Assembly (NCBI GenBank): GCA_023400235.1
Contig: JAEXFI010000046.1
Coordinates: 1-64,000, forward strand
From: Bacillota bacterium
GTDB taxonomy: Bacteria > Bacillota > Clostridia > Acetivibrionales > DSM-1351
Direction: 5' to 3'
Length of the DNA stretch: 64,000 nucleotides
The position numbers were made by a program, and so were the translations under genes. A model generated the notes under the pieces. It was not told the origin of the DNA. It was given only the letters and a program-made list of their open reading frames with translations, and made no database searches. This document shows positions 9,770-19,476 of the stretch, piece after piece. The first letter of the stretch is position 1. The number at the start of each line of letters is the position of its first letter.

Positions 9770-10393
9770 TTATATCAGCATCTGATATATACCAACTGCC
9801 ACCAAAAGCAGGCCAGACAGAATTGTTGCCTGATCCCCCAAAAATTTTGCCGCCCATCGTTTGCCAATCATTGCTCCAATAGAAATGGTTGCCAGGCTGA
9901 ATACAATTACCGCAAGGGTAAGAACGGTGATATTTACTCCGGTCATCCCCGCACCAAAGCCTGTTCCGAGACAATTTACAGCAAGTGCCACTCCCAGCAG
10001 CACCGACTCCTTCACCGAAATATCTCCGGAATAATCCCGGTCTGCCAGCCCCGGGTCGTCCATAACTGCCCGCAATTCCCCAATATATTGATTTCCGTTG
10101 GGATGCGCAGGTTTTGACTTTTTTTTATTATACAAGTAGCTGAATATGGTATACAGGCCAATGGCACTTACTATGGTGCCGCCAATGAGGTTGCCGGTAT
10201 ACTTGGGTATGTAGCTGGATAACAAGCTTCCCAACAAACTGGATAATAGAGTTGCAACTCCTGAAAACAGCGCTATTGCAAAGTTGGATCTAAAAGGTAC
10301 ATTGATTTTTCTTGCCCCATAGGCAAGACCGATAACCATATTGTCGAGATTTGGTGCTAAACATAGTAAAAATATGGATATAATATTGACCAC
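9770..10393 (-). CDS. ytaF: Sporulation membrane protein YtaF-like
   Basis: 207 aa, GTG start at 10393 with GAGGTGAT upstream. A six-helix membrane protein of the MntP/YtaF superfamily, built as two related halves with the family motif NLDNMVIGLAYGARK near the N-terminus (about residues 15-29) and VALAVNCLGTGFGAGMTG in the second half. A hydrophilic linker (about 85-125) separates the halves. YtaF is sporulation-associated in Bacillus; transport substrate is unproven. Confidence 0.8.
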   Translation of the reverse strand: MVNIISIFLLCLAPNLDNMVIGLAYGARKINVPFRSNFAIALFSGVATLLSSLLGSLLSSYIPKYTGNLIGGTIVSAIGLYTIFSYLYNKKKSKPAHPNGNQYIGELRAVMDDPGLADRDYSGDISVKESVLLGVALAVNCLGTGFGAGMTGVNITVLTLAVIVFSLATISIGAMIGKRWAAKFLGDQATILSGLLLVAVGIYQMLI

Positions 10394-10449
10394 GTAAATA
10401 TCACCTCACTGGATTAGTATATTAATCCGGTGGGGCAATCGTGTCTGTC

Positions 10450-10486
10450 CGACTTAAAAAGCCGCTGAGCACCACTAGGCTCAGAA
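10450..10486 (-). terminator. Terminator after DUF1836 gene
   Basis: On the minus strand a CTGAGC/GCTCAG stem is followed by CGGCTTTTT, directly after the DUF1836 stop codon. Confidence 0.65.
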
Positions 10487-11074
10487 CTATTTCTTATCCT
10501 TGTCTCCGCCTTTTGCTGCTTCTTTATTTAAAGACTGCAGAATTTTTTCCGCTGCAATTTTCCTGGCATTTGCTTCGCTGGTCAACTGCAGAGCAAAAAG
10601 CCGCAATGTGGTTTCGTAGTCCTCAGCCGACAGGTTTTCAAGTATTGAAGTCAGTTTGTCCGATATATTGCGGAAGGCTTCATCTTGCAGCTTGGTAAGC
10701 TCCTCAAAAAAGCCTTGATATTTCTGCTCATCTGTCATATTGCTCAGTGAGCCGGCTATGAGAGGGATGGGCAGTATTGGCTTGAGCATGGACATTATGT
10801 ACAGGGTCACAAGCTGCACCCGGTCGTACTTTTTATTTACAGGACGCTTCAGATAGCCTTCTTTTACATAGTTGTTGACCATGCTGGAGGTTATTACCTT
10901 GCCGGAGGCGTCAGTATCAAACAGCTTTAAAAGTTTTTCCAGATATGTGACCACCTGATCCATATAAAGGTCTATGCCGGGAAATTGAGTCCATCTCTCA
11001 GTGGCATATTGTCCCAAGACATCAGAAAAATTTGAAAGTTCGTCTTTAATATGATTCAAACTACCGTTACTCAA
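10487..11074 (-). CDS. DUF1836 family HTH protein
   Basis: 195 aa. Resembles the DUF1836 family of Firmicute proteins with a MerR-like winged helix: TSSMVNNYVKEGYLKRPVNKKYDRVQL (about residues 63-89) looks like the recognition region followed by YIMSMLKPILPIPLI. The C-terminal third is charged and ends in a Lys/Asp-rich tail. Probably a cytoplasmic DNA-binding protein; target unknown. Single-gene unit with its own terminator. Confidence 0.65.
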   Translation of the reverse strand: MSNGSLNHIKDELSNFSDVLGQYATERWTQFPGIDLYMDQVVTYLEKLLKLFDTDASGKVITSSMVNNYVKEGYLKRPVNKKYDRVQLVTLYIMSMLKPILPIPLIAGSLSNMTDEQKYQGFFEELTKLQDEAFRNISDKLTSILENLSAEDYETTLRLFALQLTSEANARKIAAEKILQSLNKEAAKGGDKDKK

Positions 11075-11341
11075 CCTAAACCCTCCAACTTGTATTTATA
11101 TTGAGTATATCATAACAATGGGCAATTACAATATAGTTATGCATACACCTTGACAATTTAATAAAAAGTATGTAACATAGTATTTAAAACTAGATGATAC
11201 ATATTTGGTGCTGGGTTTCTGAATTTTATCACGTTTTTAATTAGCACTGAAGATTAAGCTGCAGTTAAGAAATATCATATTTTTAAAGTATATAGGAAAC
11301 AATTAAAGCTATAACAGAATTGCTGCGGAAGGTGATGAGAT

Positions 11342-12031
11342 ATGGAGCTCAATAACAGGAAAATAACAATTTGGGGTGATTCAATACTAAAAGGGGTGGT
11401 GCTGGATGAGCAGGACGGCAGATATAAGGTGCTGAAAAACAGCAGTGTTAGCAGCTTTGCCGAGATAACGGGCTGCTCCCTGAAGAATAATGCCTTTTTT
11501 GGAATGACCTCTACAAAGGCACTTGACAGAATAACAAAAACCATGGGAAAGCAGTCTATGGATAAAAGTGATATTGTGATTATCGAGTTCGGAGGAAATG
11601 ACTGTGATTTCAATTGGGCCGAAATTTCGGCTTCACCTGAGGTAGAACATCAGCCAAAGACCACAATTGAAGCATTTAAGGCCTCTTTGCAAAATATGAT
11701 TCATGTGTTCAAAGAGAAGGGTGTAACGCCAATTCTTATGAACCTGCCTCCCCTGGAGCCTGAAAGGTATTTCAACTGGCTTTCCAGAGGACTTAACAAA
11801 GAAAACATACTAAAGTGGCTGGGGGATGTGGCCAGGATATACCGCTGGCAGGAGGCCTATAACAACGCTGTGGAATGGGCGGCCTTGCAAAACGGCTGCC
11901 GGCTCATAAATGTCAGAGAAAGCTTTCTGCTTAGTACCAACTACAGCTCTCATTTCTGTGCAGATGGAATACACCCCAACGAAAATGGACACAAAAAAAT
12001 ATTAAAAACCCTTTTGGATTTTGCCTTCTAA
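11342..12031 (+). CDS. SGNH/GDSL hydrolase
   Basis: 229 aa, start preceded by GAAGGTGATGAG. An esterase/lipase-like SGNH hydrolase: block I GDSILKG (Ser, about residue 14), block III EFGGNDCDFNW (Asn, about 81), and block V DGIHPNENGH (Asp and His, about 208-211). No signal peptide, so cytoplasmic. Substrate not evident; acyl-ester or acetyl-sugar hydrolysis is typical of the family. Confidence 0.85.
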   Translation: MELNNRKITIWGDSILKGVVLDEQDGRYKVLKNSSVSSFAEITGCSLKNNAFFGMTSTKALDRITKTMGKQSMDKSDIVIIEFGGNDCDFNWAEISASPEVEHQPKTTIEAFKASLQNMIHVFKEKGVTPILMNLPPLEPERYFNWLSRGLNKENILKWLGDVARIYRWQEAYNNAVEWAALQNGCRLINVRESFLLSTNYSSHFCADGIHPNENGHKKILKTLLDFAF

Positions 12032-12151
12032 TGTGCCCCGGCAGTTAACCCACCAGATCCACCCTGCGGCTGTGGCAAAAACCAGCCTGCAGGAAATAGC
12101 CGGTGCAGGAAACAGGCGCTAAGAGCGCCGGCGAAGCATGTCACCCGTAGT

Positions 12152-12853
12152 TCAGCCTTCATTCAGCTGTTCCAGCTTTGTCTCAATATGCTCGTTTGTA
12201 ACCGCAGACAAATAATTTATTTTGTGCTGCTGGGCGTCCTTCAGCATAGCGATGGCTTTTTCCTTGTCCCCCAGCTTTTCCAATACAAGTGCATAATCGT
12301 AATATGCCTCAGGGAACTTTGGTTTCTGCGCCAGAAGTTTTTCAAATATTTCCTGGGCTTTCTCCTGTTCTCCCATGAGATAATAGGTTTGACCCAGATT
12401 GTCAAGTATAACTCCGCCTGTACTATTATACTCCAGAGCCTCTAGATTAAACTTCAGAGCTTTCTCAAGGTCGCCCTGCAGGTTGTATAGATATCCAAGG
12501 CTGCCGTAAATATTTGTATTTTTATAGTCGGGAATGATTTTTTCAAGCAATGTGACCGCTTCCTCAAGTTTTCCCTGCTTCCAAAGACAAAGTGCATAAT
12601 TGGATTTTATGTTGTAATAATCGGTGTTGGAAATATTAGGCGTATTATACTGTTCCTCAAATATCTTCATGGCCTGTTCAAGCCTGCCGTCCTTTAACAG
12701 CAGATATCCATAGGTGGTTACTGCATTTGGCTTTGCAACTCCGGTTTTATAAACACGTTCCAGCCAATAAAGTGTTTCTTCTGCATTGCCCCTGGCATAT
12801 GCCTTGTTTGTTTTAAATTTGAAATAGTTGCATTTTAATTTTGCAAGCAGCAT
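12152..12853 (-). CDS. Tetratricopeptide repeat protein
   Basis: 233 aa from the ATG at 12853, preceded by AGGAGGG; a longer frame starts at 12889 without one. At least five TPR-like units run from about residue 20 to 215, for example AVTLLEKIIPDYKNTNIYGS, ALKFNLEALEYNSTGGVILD and AQEIFEKLLAQKPKFPEAYY. The N-terminal stretch (1-25) is basic and not clearly a membrane anchor. Protein-protein scaffold; partner unknown. Confidence 0.8.
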   Translation of the reverse strand: MLLAKLKCNYFKFKTNKAYARGNAEETLYWLERVYKTGVAKPNAVTTYGYLLLKDGRLEQAMKIFEEQYNTPNISNTDYYNIKSNYALCLWKQGKLEEAVTLLEKIIPDYKNTNIYGSLGYLYNLQGDLEKALKFNLEALEYNSTGGVILDNLGQTYYLMGEQEKAQEIFEKLLAQKPKFPEAYYDYALVLEKLGDKEKAIAMLKDAQQHKINYLSAVTNEHIETKLEQLNEG

Positions 12854-13041
12854 GTGTACCCTCCTGGCGGGCTTATACAGGAAAAGCAATAGGCTGTAAT
12901 CCTGTCCCGCTGATTTTACGGTTTTCGATTTTATTATATCAAATAGTGTCCAATTGTACAGGTATTTTGCTATAATAGGGATTGGTCAAAATAACTGAAC
13001 TGCATTTATGCGTTTTATATTAATGAGAGGTGGAATTCTCA

Positions 13042-14055
13042 ATGGAATATGATATTCTCTTAAAAAAGGCAGTGCTGCATATCCTGGATACCAGCATTAA
13101 CTTCCCGGTGTTTTCCAATAGTGAGCTGGAGTTGGGCGGAGAAATTTCGGAGTTTCTTGAAAAGCACGTACAAAAGATACTGGTGGATGGAAACCTTAAA
13201 AAAGCCCAGTTTATTGGTGAGGCTAATGCGGCAAGAGACATATGTGCGGCAGTAAAAAATGATGGAAACTGCTTCATGGAGGCCAGTACGGCTTTTGGAG
13301 GAATTATTTTTGATTTTATGCTTAAAAATGTTGATATTACACCTGCGGATATTATTTTCTGCTTGTTTTATGTCAATAATGAGGAGCACCTGGGACTTCT
13401 CAAGCTGAATTACAAGACCGGCTTTACGCACTATGTAAATCAGTCTGAGGCTGGGGCAAGCAATTCTCTTATACGCCATAAGACCCTGCTGCCCTCCGAC
13501 GGACAGAAGGTGGACGAGGCGGTTTTAATAAGTATGGAAACAGGAGAGCTGAAGCTGCTGGAAAAAGCCTGTGAGATAAACGGGACAAAGGAATTCTATC
13601 TGTCTCAGTATGTATTCAATTGCTCTGCAGCTCTTTCGGATAATCAGAAACTAAAGATAATAGACAAGGTTACCCAAAAAATAAATAAAAAGTATTATGA
13701 TGAAGATTTTGACAAGGTGGCCAAGCTTAAGAAGGTTGTTTCAGACAGCATAGAAGAGAACAGGGAAATACGGGTGGAGGCCATAGCCGAGGAAATATTT
13801 GAAACAAACCTGGCTGTCAGGGAGGAGTACATACAGGAAATACAAAAGGCAGGCCTGAAGGACGAGGCCATTGAGATACCTGAGAAGATAGCCGAAAGGA
13901 AGTTTAAGACCCATAAAATCAAAACAGATACAGGTATTGAGATAAATTTCCCTCTGAGTTACTATGATGACAGGGAGATGATAGAGTTCTTCAATAATCC
14001 GGATGGGTCAATATCCATAATCATCAAGAACGTAAGTAAGATTACCAACAGATAG
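13042..14055 (+). CDS. Nucleoid-associated protein, NdpA/YejK-like
   Basis: 337 aa from the ATG at 13042 with AGAGGTGG upstream. Matches the 37-kDa nucleoid-associated (NdpA) family layout: an N-terminal helical part, the central strand-rich CLFYVNNEEHLGLLKLNYKTGF block (about residues 113-134), and a charged C-terminal domain. Members bind the nucleoid in enterobacteria and are frequent in Firmicutes without known role. No neighbours suggest a pathway. Confidence 0.65.
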   Translation: MEYDILLKKAVLHILDTSINFPVFSNSELELGGEISEFLEKHVQKILVDGNLKKAQFIGEANAARDICAAVKNDGNCFMEASTAFGGIIFDFMLKNVDITPADIIFCLFYVNNEEHLGLLKLNYKTGFTHYVNQSEAGASNSLIRHKTLLPSDGQKVDEAVLISMETGELKLLEKACEINGTKEFYLSQYVFNCSAALSDNQKLKIIDKVTQKINKKYYDEDFDKVAKLKKVVSDSIEENREIRVEAIAEEIFETNLAVREEYIQEIQKAGLKDEAIEIPEKIAERKFKTHKIKTDTGIEINFPLSYYDDREMIEFFNNPDGSISIIIKNVSKITNR

Positions 14056-14089
14056 AGCAGCAGACCAAAGGCCTGCTGTCAAGTGAAAT

Positions 14090-14147
14090 AAAAAAGCATG
14101 AAAGCAGTGGTTCAGTACATAGTACCCTTCGCTTTTATGCTTTTTTT
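14090..14147. terminator. Bidirectional terminator
   Basis: Stem arms 14090-14105 and 14131-14146 pair fully with one G-U; the T run lies on the plus side and the A run on the minus side. It separates the convergent NdpA-like and LtaS-like genes. Confidence 0.85.
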
Positions 14148-14169
14148 ATAGGATTTAATTGTTTATTTA

Positions 14170-15990
14170 TTAACGCCTGTGCTTCTCAATGAGATTGGAG
14201 GATATGAATGAGGGCAGATATTTCTTCCAGAGGGGTTCTTCCTCGGAATACTTGTAAGTTGATATCTTATCATACAGCCAGGACCTGTCAAAATACGAGC
14301 CTTTAAGCGGTATATTCATAGGGTTTGCTTTTCGCCCGATAAGGCTGGAACCGTCAGAGAAAACCGAATAGGGCAGGCCCGATGCTTCAAGTATAGTAGG
14401 AGAAACATCAAGGAACGATGCTACCACCGAATTTTCCTGGTACTTCTGTTTGTCCGGAGTAATTATAAACAGCGGAACAAACTCAAAATACTTGTCTCCG
14501 TCTATAAAGGAGGCCTGTGCAAAATCCTCCGTGTTAATATTTGGAGTATGGTCACCGTAGATTATCACATAGGTATTTGGAAAAGCTTTTTGGATTGCCC
14601 TTACGTAATCCCTGATTGACTCATCCACATAACTGAAGGAATTGAAGTAATTTTTGACTATTTCATTGTCTATGTCATCATAGACAGGATTGTTATAATA
14701 ATTTCGGACACTTTCGAAGGGGCCGTGGCTGGTCATGGTTATTACATAGGAGATAAAGGGCTTACCCGCCTTTTTCATTTTGTCCAGGGCAAAGGAAAAT
14801 ACCTTGTGATCGGGGGCTCCCCAACCTTCGTCCTCATAATTCATGGAGCCTATGTCATAGAACTTTTGAAAGCCCATTTTGGACAGGGCGATATTCCTGT
14901 TATAAAAGGTTCCAACATTGCCATGGAAGGCCATGGTATCATAGGAGGCTTTGTCCAGCTTTGAGATTACTGAGTTTTGGTATCCATAGGAGGTAAGCTT
15001 TATGGCTGGGAAGGACTCCAGAGGCTCAACACTGTTTATCACGGAAAACTCGGCGTCGGAAGTGCCACCACCCTGATGATAGCTCAAGGTGTACGGATAA
15101 TAAATGCTGTTTTTGGTCATGGAGTTCAAAAAAGGCATTACATATGATCCCTTGTATTGCTGCCGGACAATATTGGCATCCATGGACTCCACCTGAATAA
15201 TTGCAAAATTGGGGTTTTGAGAATTCAGATAGGAGTTTTTGGAGTCATTTCCGATACCCAGGGTATTGCTGTTGGACTGCTTGTGACCGTAATGAATTTG
15301 CCTTATCAGCTTGGATTCACTGTTGTTCTTGATAATATTGACTATGCTGTTTGACAGGGTGCCATACCTTTCTACAATCTCCGTCTCTCCTGTATACCTG
15401 TCGTCCATGTACTGAACTATGGATTTGTTTTGATAATAGTTATTTGTTTCAACAGCCAGCAATATGACCAGTGCAATAATTACCAAAGTAAACTTCAGCA
15501 CCGGCAGCTTGATTTTATTTGCTTCCTTTTTAAAATATTTAATAAAAATATACAGGGCTAAAGGGGCGTCAATAAAAACCACCAACAGTTGCATACTCTT
15601 GGGATTAGCCAGATGAGTAGCTGATATCATAGCTTCCTTGAAGAGGGATATCCACTGTAAAAAGTGAAGATAGCTGTGATAATACAGAAAATAGGATATG
15701 TTGGTGAAGCAGTATATCCCCTGAGCAATCATAAAAATCAAAAAAAGATACCTTGATCTGATGCTGAGTATAATAAGAAGAATAATAGTTGAGCATAACA
15801 GTGTGAAGCCGAATTTGTAGATAAGAATTTCTCCGGTAGCCTGGGGAATAAGGAAATAGTTGTACAAGCTTAGCTTCACAGCGTTGATAAATATAAACAA
15901 TGCGATTATCACAAAAGTATTTCTGTAAGGTCTGCTATTAAAAGCTGCTCCAACATTTTTAAGGCTTTCAAGAAAAAATTTTTTAAACAT
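14170..15990 (-). CDS. LtaS-like membrane sulfatase
   Basis: 606 aa. N-terminal five-helix membrane domain (about 25-190) and an extracellular sulfatase-fold domain (about 255-570). Sulfatase landmarks: VQVESMDA (metal-binding Glu), the catalytic Thr in QGGGTSDAEFS (about 307), HGNVGTFYNRN, VITMTSHGPFE and IIYGDHTPN (metal-binding Asp-His). This is the layout of lipoteichoic-acid synthases and related phosphoglycerol transferases, which move glycerol phosphate from phosphatidylglycerol to a cell-envelope glycan. Whether it is a polymerase or a primase is not decided by sequence. Confidence 0.85.
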   Translation of the reverse strand: MFKKFFLESLKNVGAAFNSRPYRNTFVIIALFIFINAVKLSLYNYFLIPQATGEILIYKFGFTLLCSTIILLIILSIRSRYLFLIFMIAQGIYCFTNISYFLYYHSYLHFLQWISLFKEAMISATHLANPKSMQLLVVFIDAPLALYIFIKYFKKEANKIKLPVLKFTLVIIALVILLAVETNNYYQNKSIVQYMDDRYTGETEIVERYGTLSNSIVNIIKNNSESKLIRQIHYGHKQSNSNTLGIGNDSKNSYLNSQNPNFAIIQVESMDANIVRQQYKGSYVMPFLNSMTKNSIYYPYTLSYHQGGGTSDAEFSVINSVEPLESFPAIKLTSYGYQNSVISKLDKASYDTMAFHGNVGTFYNRNIALSKMGFQKFYDIGSMNYEDEGWGAPDHKVFSFALDKMKKAGKPFISYVITMTSHGPFESVRNYYNNPVYDDIDNEIVKNYFNSFSYVDESIRDYVRAIQKAFPNTYVIIYGDHTPNINTEDFAQASFIDGDKYFEFVPLFIITPDKQKYQENSVVASFLDVSPTILEASGLPYSVFSDGSSLIGRKANPMNIPLKGSYFDRSWLYDKISTYKYSEEEPLWKKYLPSFISSNLIEKHRR

Positions 15991-16093
15991 TTAACCTGCC
16001 AGCATTCCTTTCTTATTAATACTGATACTGCAAATGCAATTCAATTTGCAGTATCTGAATTTTATATCCACCATTGTAAAACATATAATTATT

Positions 16094-17605
16094 CTACTTC
16101 ATTTTTGCCATAATTCCCATAGTGTTTTTGTAGGACTGCTGGATAAAGGGCTTGTTATAGCTTGTCACATATTTCCCGGCTATATTGCTGTCGGGAATAG
16201 GTAGGATTTTAAAAACAGGCCTGCCATTTACATAGTACTTATCAATCCAGGTGGGGACGTAAGCTACATTTTTCAAAACCGTATTGTTTTTAGAATCTTT
16301 CTCAATAAGAAGATTTACAATTACACCGTCTTCAGTATATATTTTATTTGGTCTTGCGGCCTTATCAACTCTTCTGTAGCCTGAAATAAAGTTACCCATG
16401 GAATAAATAATGAACTTATCCTTTCCGTTGACCTTGACGATTTCCGACTTTTGAATAACATGGGGATGGGAACCCAGGATTATGTCCGCACCCCAATTCA
16501 ATAACTTTTTTGACAGTGTGGTCTGGGAGGAATTAGGGGTTCTCTGGTATTCGGTGCCCCAATGCACAATGACGATTACGGCATCCGACCCGGCTGCTTT
16601 GACAGCCTTTATATCCTTTTGCATCTGCTGTTCATTGATAGGACTCAGATATGTATTTTTTTGAGAGGCACTCAGCTTTTTGTCCAGTCCGTTATACATA
16701 CCTGAATATGCCAGGATTCCAAGCTTGATACCGTTTACATCCTTTAGCACGTATTTATTCTTACCGTTGGTGGAACTGCCTACATTTATCATCTTGTTCT
16801 TATTTATCATCTGGATGGTTCTGGTCAGTCCGTTTATACCCCTGTCCAGGCAGTGATTGTTGGCGGTGGACAATACGTCAAAACCTGCTCCTGAGAGGGC
16901 TGTCAATATGGCATCGGGTGTATTGAAGCTGGGGTAGCTGGTATATCCTGTCTTAGGTCCTGCAGTCACTGTTTCAAAATTGCCGATGGTCAGATCTGAT
17001 TTTGATAAATATGGTTTTACGTATTCCAGGAAGCCTGTAAAATCATAGGCGCCTGTCTTGGGGGAATAGGCGTTGTTCAGATTTCCCTGATGAGCCATTA
17101 TATCCCCAACCACCGATATTGCTGCAGATTTTGTGTCAGGAATAGGAACGGAACTATCACTTCCAGGCTGGTTCTCAGAACCGGTATTTTTGGAGGGCTC
17201 GTCAGTCGATTTGTCAGGCGGTTGGCTTGAAGGCTGACTGGAGGTCTGGCTAGCCGGCCCGGTGGTGTTGTCAGTTGAAGGGGTTGTCCCTGCTGAAGTT
17301 TCAGAGGACGAGGGTGAAGCCTTACCTGCAGCAGACGGGACAGAAGGACTCTGTGCCGGAGCATCATTTACTTCAGAAGTGTTGACTGCGGGAGTATTGA
17401 TTGCGGGAGTGTTGACTGCGGGAGTATTGACTGCGGGAGTATTGACGGAAGCAGTAGTCTGAGAGGAAACCGACGGTCTGGCGGCGGCAGCGAATACACT
17501 GAAATCACTCAAGGCGTAAATTATCGAAGTACTTCCCAGCAAAAAACAGCACATTATACTCAGCACAATAAAAGTATGCTTAAAAAGACGAAATTTAGTT
17601 TTCAT
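16094..17605 (-). CDS. CapA-like PGA_cap metallophosphatase
   Basis: 503 aa. Signal peptide or N-terminal anchor (about 1-38), then a low-complexity linker (about 45-155) with five-residue repeats of the NTPAV type followed by Ser/Pro/Thr-rich sequence, then a CapA/PgsA-type phosphoesterase domain. Motifs: ISVVGDIMAH, IGNFETV, STANNHCLDRG, VIVHWGTEYQ, GSHPHVIQ, YSMGNF. CapA homologs take part in poly-gamma-glutamate export, and many clostridial ones are of unknown role. No capB or capC is nearby. Extracellular location is inferred. Confidence 0.85.
   Translation of the reverse strand: MKTKFRLFKHTFIVLSIMCCFLLGSTSIIYALSDFSVFAAAARPSVSSQTTASVNTPAVNTPAVNTPAINTPAVNTSEVNDAPAQSPSVPSAAGKASPSSSETSAGTTPSTDNTTGPASQTSSQPSSQPPDKSTDEPSKNTGSENQPGSDSSVPIPDTKSAAISVVGDIMAHQGNLNNAYSPKTGAYDFTGFLEYVKPYLSKSDLTIGNFETVTAGPKTGYTSYPSFNTPDAILTALSGAGFDVLSTANNHCLDRGINGLTRTIQMINKNKMINVGSSTNGKNKYVLKDVNGIKLGILAYSGMYNGLDKKLSASQKNTYLSPINEQQMQKDIKAVKAAGSDAVIVIVHWGTEYQRTPNSSQTTLSKKLLNWGADIILGSHPHVIQKSEIVKVNGKDKFIIYSMGNFISGYRRVDKAARPNKIYTEDGVIVNLLIEKDSKNNTVLKNVAYVPTWIDKYYVNGRPVFKILPIPDSNIAGKYVTSYNKPFIQQSYKNTMGIMAKMK
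17379..17448. repeat. 15-bp coding repeats in capA-like gene
   Basis: Five near-identical 15-bp units (consensus GTATTGACTGCGGGA on the plus strand) encode NTPAV-type repeats in the linker of the CapA-like protein. Such repeats change copy number by slippage. Confidence 0.85.
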
Positions 17606-17841
17606 TTTATATGTACCTTCCTAGAACATCATAATAATTTCTGTATAATACCAACAATATGACTATACCATAAATTTGCATTTATAGGGTATACAAATTA
17701 TGTAATAAGTTAAATATAAATTTTTCAGCCTGTTGCAGAAAGAGCTCCTTGTTTTGATATTATTTGGTTTAAAACTGTACGGGATTGGTATTATAATATG
17801 ATTAGGAGATTGAAAAATCAGTTGCTTTGGAGGTTTAAAAC

Positions 17842-19023
17842 ATGCAGGATATAAATAGAGTTATACTTATTGTTCTGGACAGTGTGGGAGTAGGAGAAAT
17901 GCCGGATGCATGCGAGTATGGAGATGAAGGCAGCAATACCTTGGGAAATATAGCCGCCAGATGCGGGGGGCTCAAGCTTCCCCACCTGGGCAGTCTGGGC
18001 CTGGGGAAAATAGACGGAATTGATTATATACCCATACCCCAGGCAGTTACAGGCAGCTACGGAAGAATGAAGGAGGTTTCCAAAGGCAAAGACACTATTA
18101 CAGGCCATTGGGAGATAGCCGGACTTCAGTTGGAGTTCCCTTTTCCAACCTATCCTCAGGGGTTTTCTCAGGAAATACTGGAAAGGTTTCAAAACCTCAC
18201 CGGACGTGGGATATTGGGAAACTGTGCAGCATCAGGAACTGAAATAATAAAGCAGTACGGCAAAGAGCATATGGAGTCGGGGAAACTCATAGTGTATACC
18301 TCGGCAGACAGTGTATTCCAGATAGCTGCCCACGAGGATATAGTCCCTATTGATGAATTGTACGGAATCTGCCGGATTGCCAGAGAAATGCTGCAAGGCG
18401 AAAATATGGTGGGGCGCGTTATCGCACGTCCTTTTACGGGACAGCCGGGAGAATTTTTACGTACGTCAAACAGGCGGGACTTTTCTGCCCAGCCCACATC
18501 AGATACTATTCTTGATAAAGTGCGGCAAAAAGGCCTGGAAGTCATAGCTGTTGGAAAAATAGAGGATATTTTCTCAGGTAAGGGAATCACCCATGCTGAG
18601 CATACGAAAAGCAACATGCACGGTGTGGATGTGACACTGAAATATATGAGGGAAGATAATCATGGTCTGATTTTCACAAATCTTGTGGATTTTGACATGG
18701 TATACGGACACAGAAACAATCCGGAAGGATACAAGCAGGCACTGGAGGATTTTGATGCAAGGCTTCCGGAAATCCTCTCTGCCATGAAGGAGGAGGATTT
18801 GTTGATAATCACTGCAGACCACGGCTGTGATCCTACAACTCCAAGCACCGACCATTCCAGGGAATATGTGCCCGTGCTGGTTTACGGCAAAAACATAAAG
18901 GCAGATGTGAACCTTGGAACCAGGAAAACCTTTGCTGACCTTGCCAGTACACTGTGTGAAGTTTTTGAAACGGACAGGATATTCCCGGGAGAAAGTTTTT
19001 ACAGTCTTTTGAAAATTAAGTGA
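17842..19023 (+). CDS. deoB: Phosphopentomutase
   Basis: 393 aa. Interconverts ribose (or deoxyribose) 1- and 5-phosphates in nucleoside salvage. Alkaline-phosphatase superfamily: [17 protein letters not shown] with metal Asp (about 13), the catalytic Thr in [11 protein letters not shown] (about 87-90), [22 protein letters not shown] with metal Asp/His (about 330). Typical length. Start has GGAGG. No purine phosphorylase gene sits alongside. Confidence 0.96.
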   Translation: MQDINRVILIVLDSVGVGEMPDACEYGDEGSNTLGNIAARCGGLKLPHLGSLGLGKIDGIDYIPIPQAVTGSYGRMKEVSKGKDTITGHWEIAGLQLEFPFPTYPQGFSQEILERFQNLTGRGILGNCAASGTEIIKQYGKEHMESGKLIVYTSADSVFQIAAHEDIVPIDELYGICRIAREMLQGENMVGRVIARPFTGQPGEFLRTSNRRDFSAQPTSDTILDKVRQKGLEVIAVGKIEDIFSGKGITHAEHTKSNMHGVDVTLKYMREDNHGLIFTNLVDFDMVYGHRNNPEGYKQALEDFDARLPEILSAMKEEDLLIITADHGCDPTTPSTDHSREYVPVLVYGKNIKADVNLGTRKTFADLASTLCEVFETDRIFPGESFYSLLKIK

Positions 19024-19084
19024 ATTTGATTTGCCATATACAGTTTAATGTATTATTATAATTATGTAATAACTGATAGATTAA

Positions 19085-19260
19085 TACTATGTGGTTATAA
19101 ACCTAAAATTTCATATTCGGATGCTGATATGGGAAGCAGGTATGAATCCTGCACGGTCCCGCCGCTGTATTTGAAGAGTTCTCCAGAGCGTACCACTGGT
19201 TGGAAGCCGGGAAGGTTTGGAGTGCGATGACGCTTGAGTCAGAATACCTGTCACCATCCC
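19085..19260 (+). promoter_or_regulatory. Cobalamin riboswitch
   Basis: The leader has the class I cobalamin signatures: GGGAAGCAGGTATGAATCC, then ACGGTCCCGCCGCTGTA, a CCACTGG element near 19195, and the B12 box around 19236-19252 (GAGTCAGAATACCTGTCA). It sits upstream of btuF and a terminator, so adenosylcobalamin should turn off the uptake operon by premature termination. Boundaries approximate. Confidence 0.92.
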
Positions 19261-19409
19261 GGAAATGGCCCAGGCTGTTTCATGGCACTGTTGCTCTACG
19301 AGAGATAGGGGGTGGTGAATGTATACTCCGGTATTTACATGTATGGCGCAATTTAAACAAGATGCTGTTCTTTTTATATTTTGTAAAGTGTAAAATACTG
19401 CAATAACAT

Positions 19410-19439
19410 GCCCTCAGACACTTGTGTTTGGGGGCTTTT
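19410..19439 (+). terminator. Riboswitch-controlled terminator
   Basis: A 12-bp stem (19410-19421 / 19424-19435, including G-U pairs), 2-nt loop, then TTTT, between the cobalamin riboswitch and btuF. Its position fits the expression platform. Confidence 0.8.
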
Positions 19440-19476
19440 AATTTTAACGGTTAATTATAATGGAGGATGGAGACAA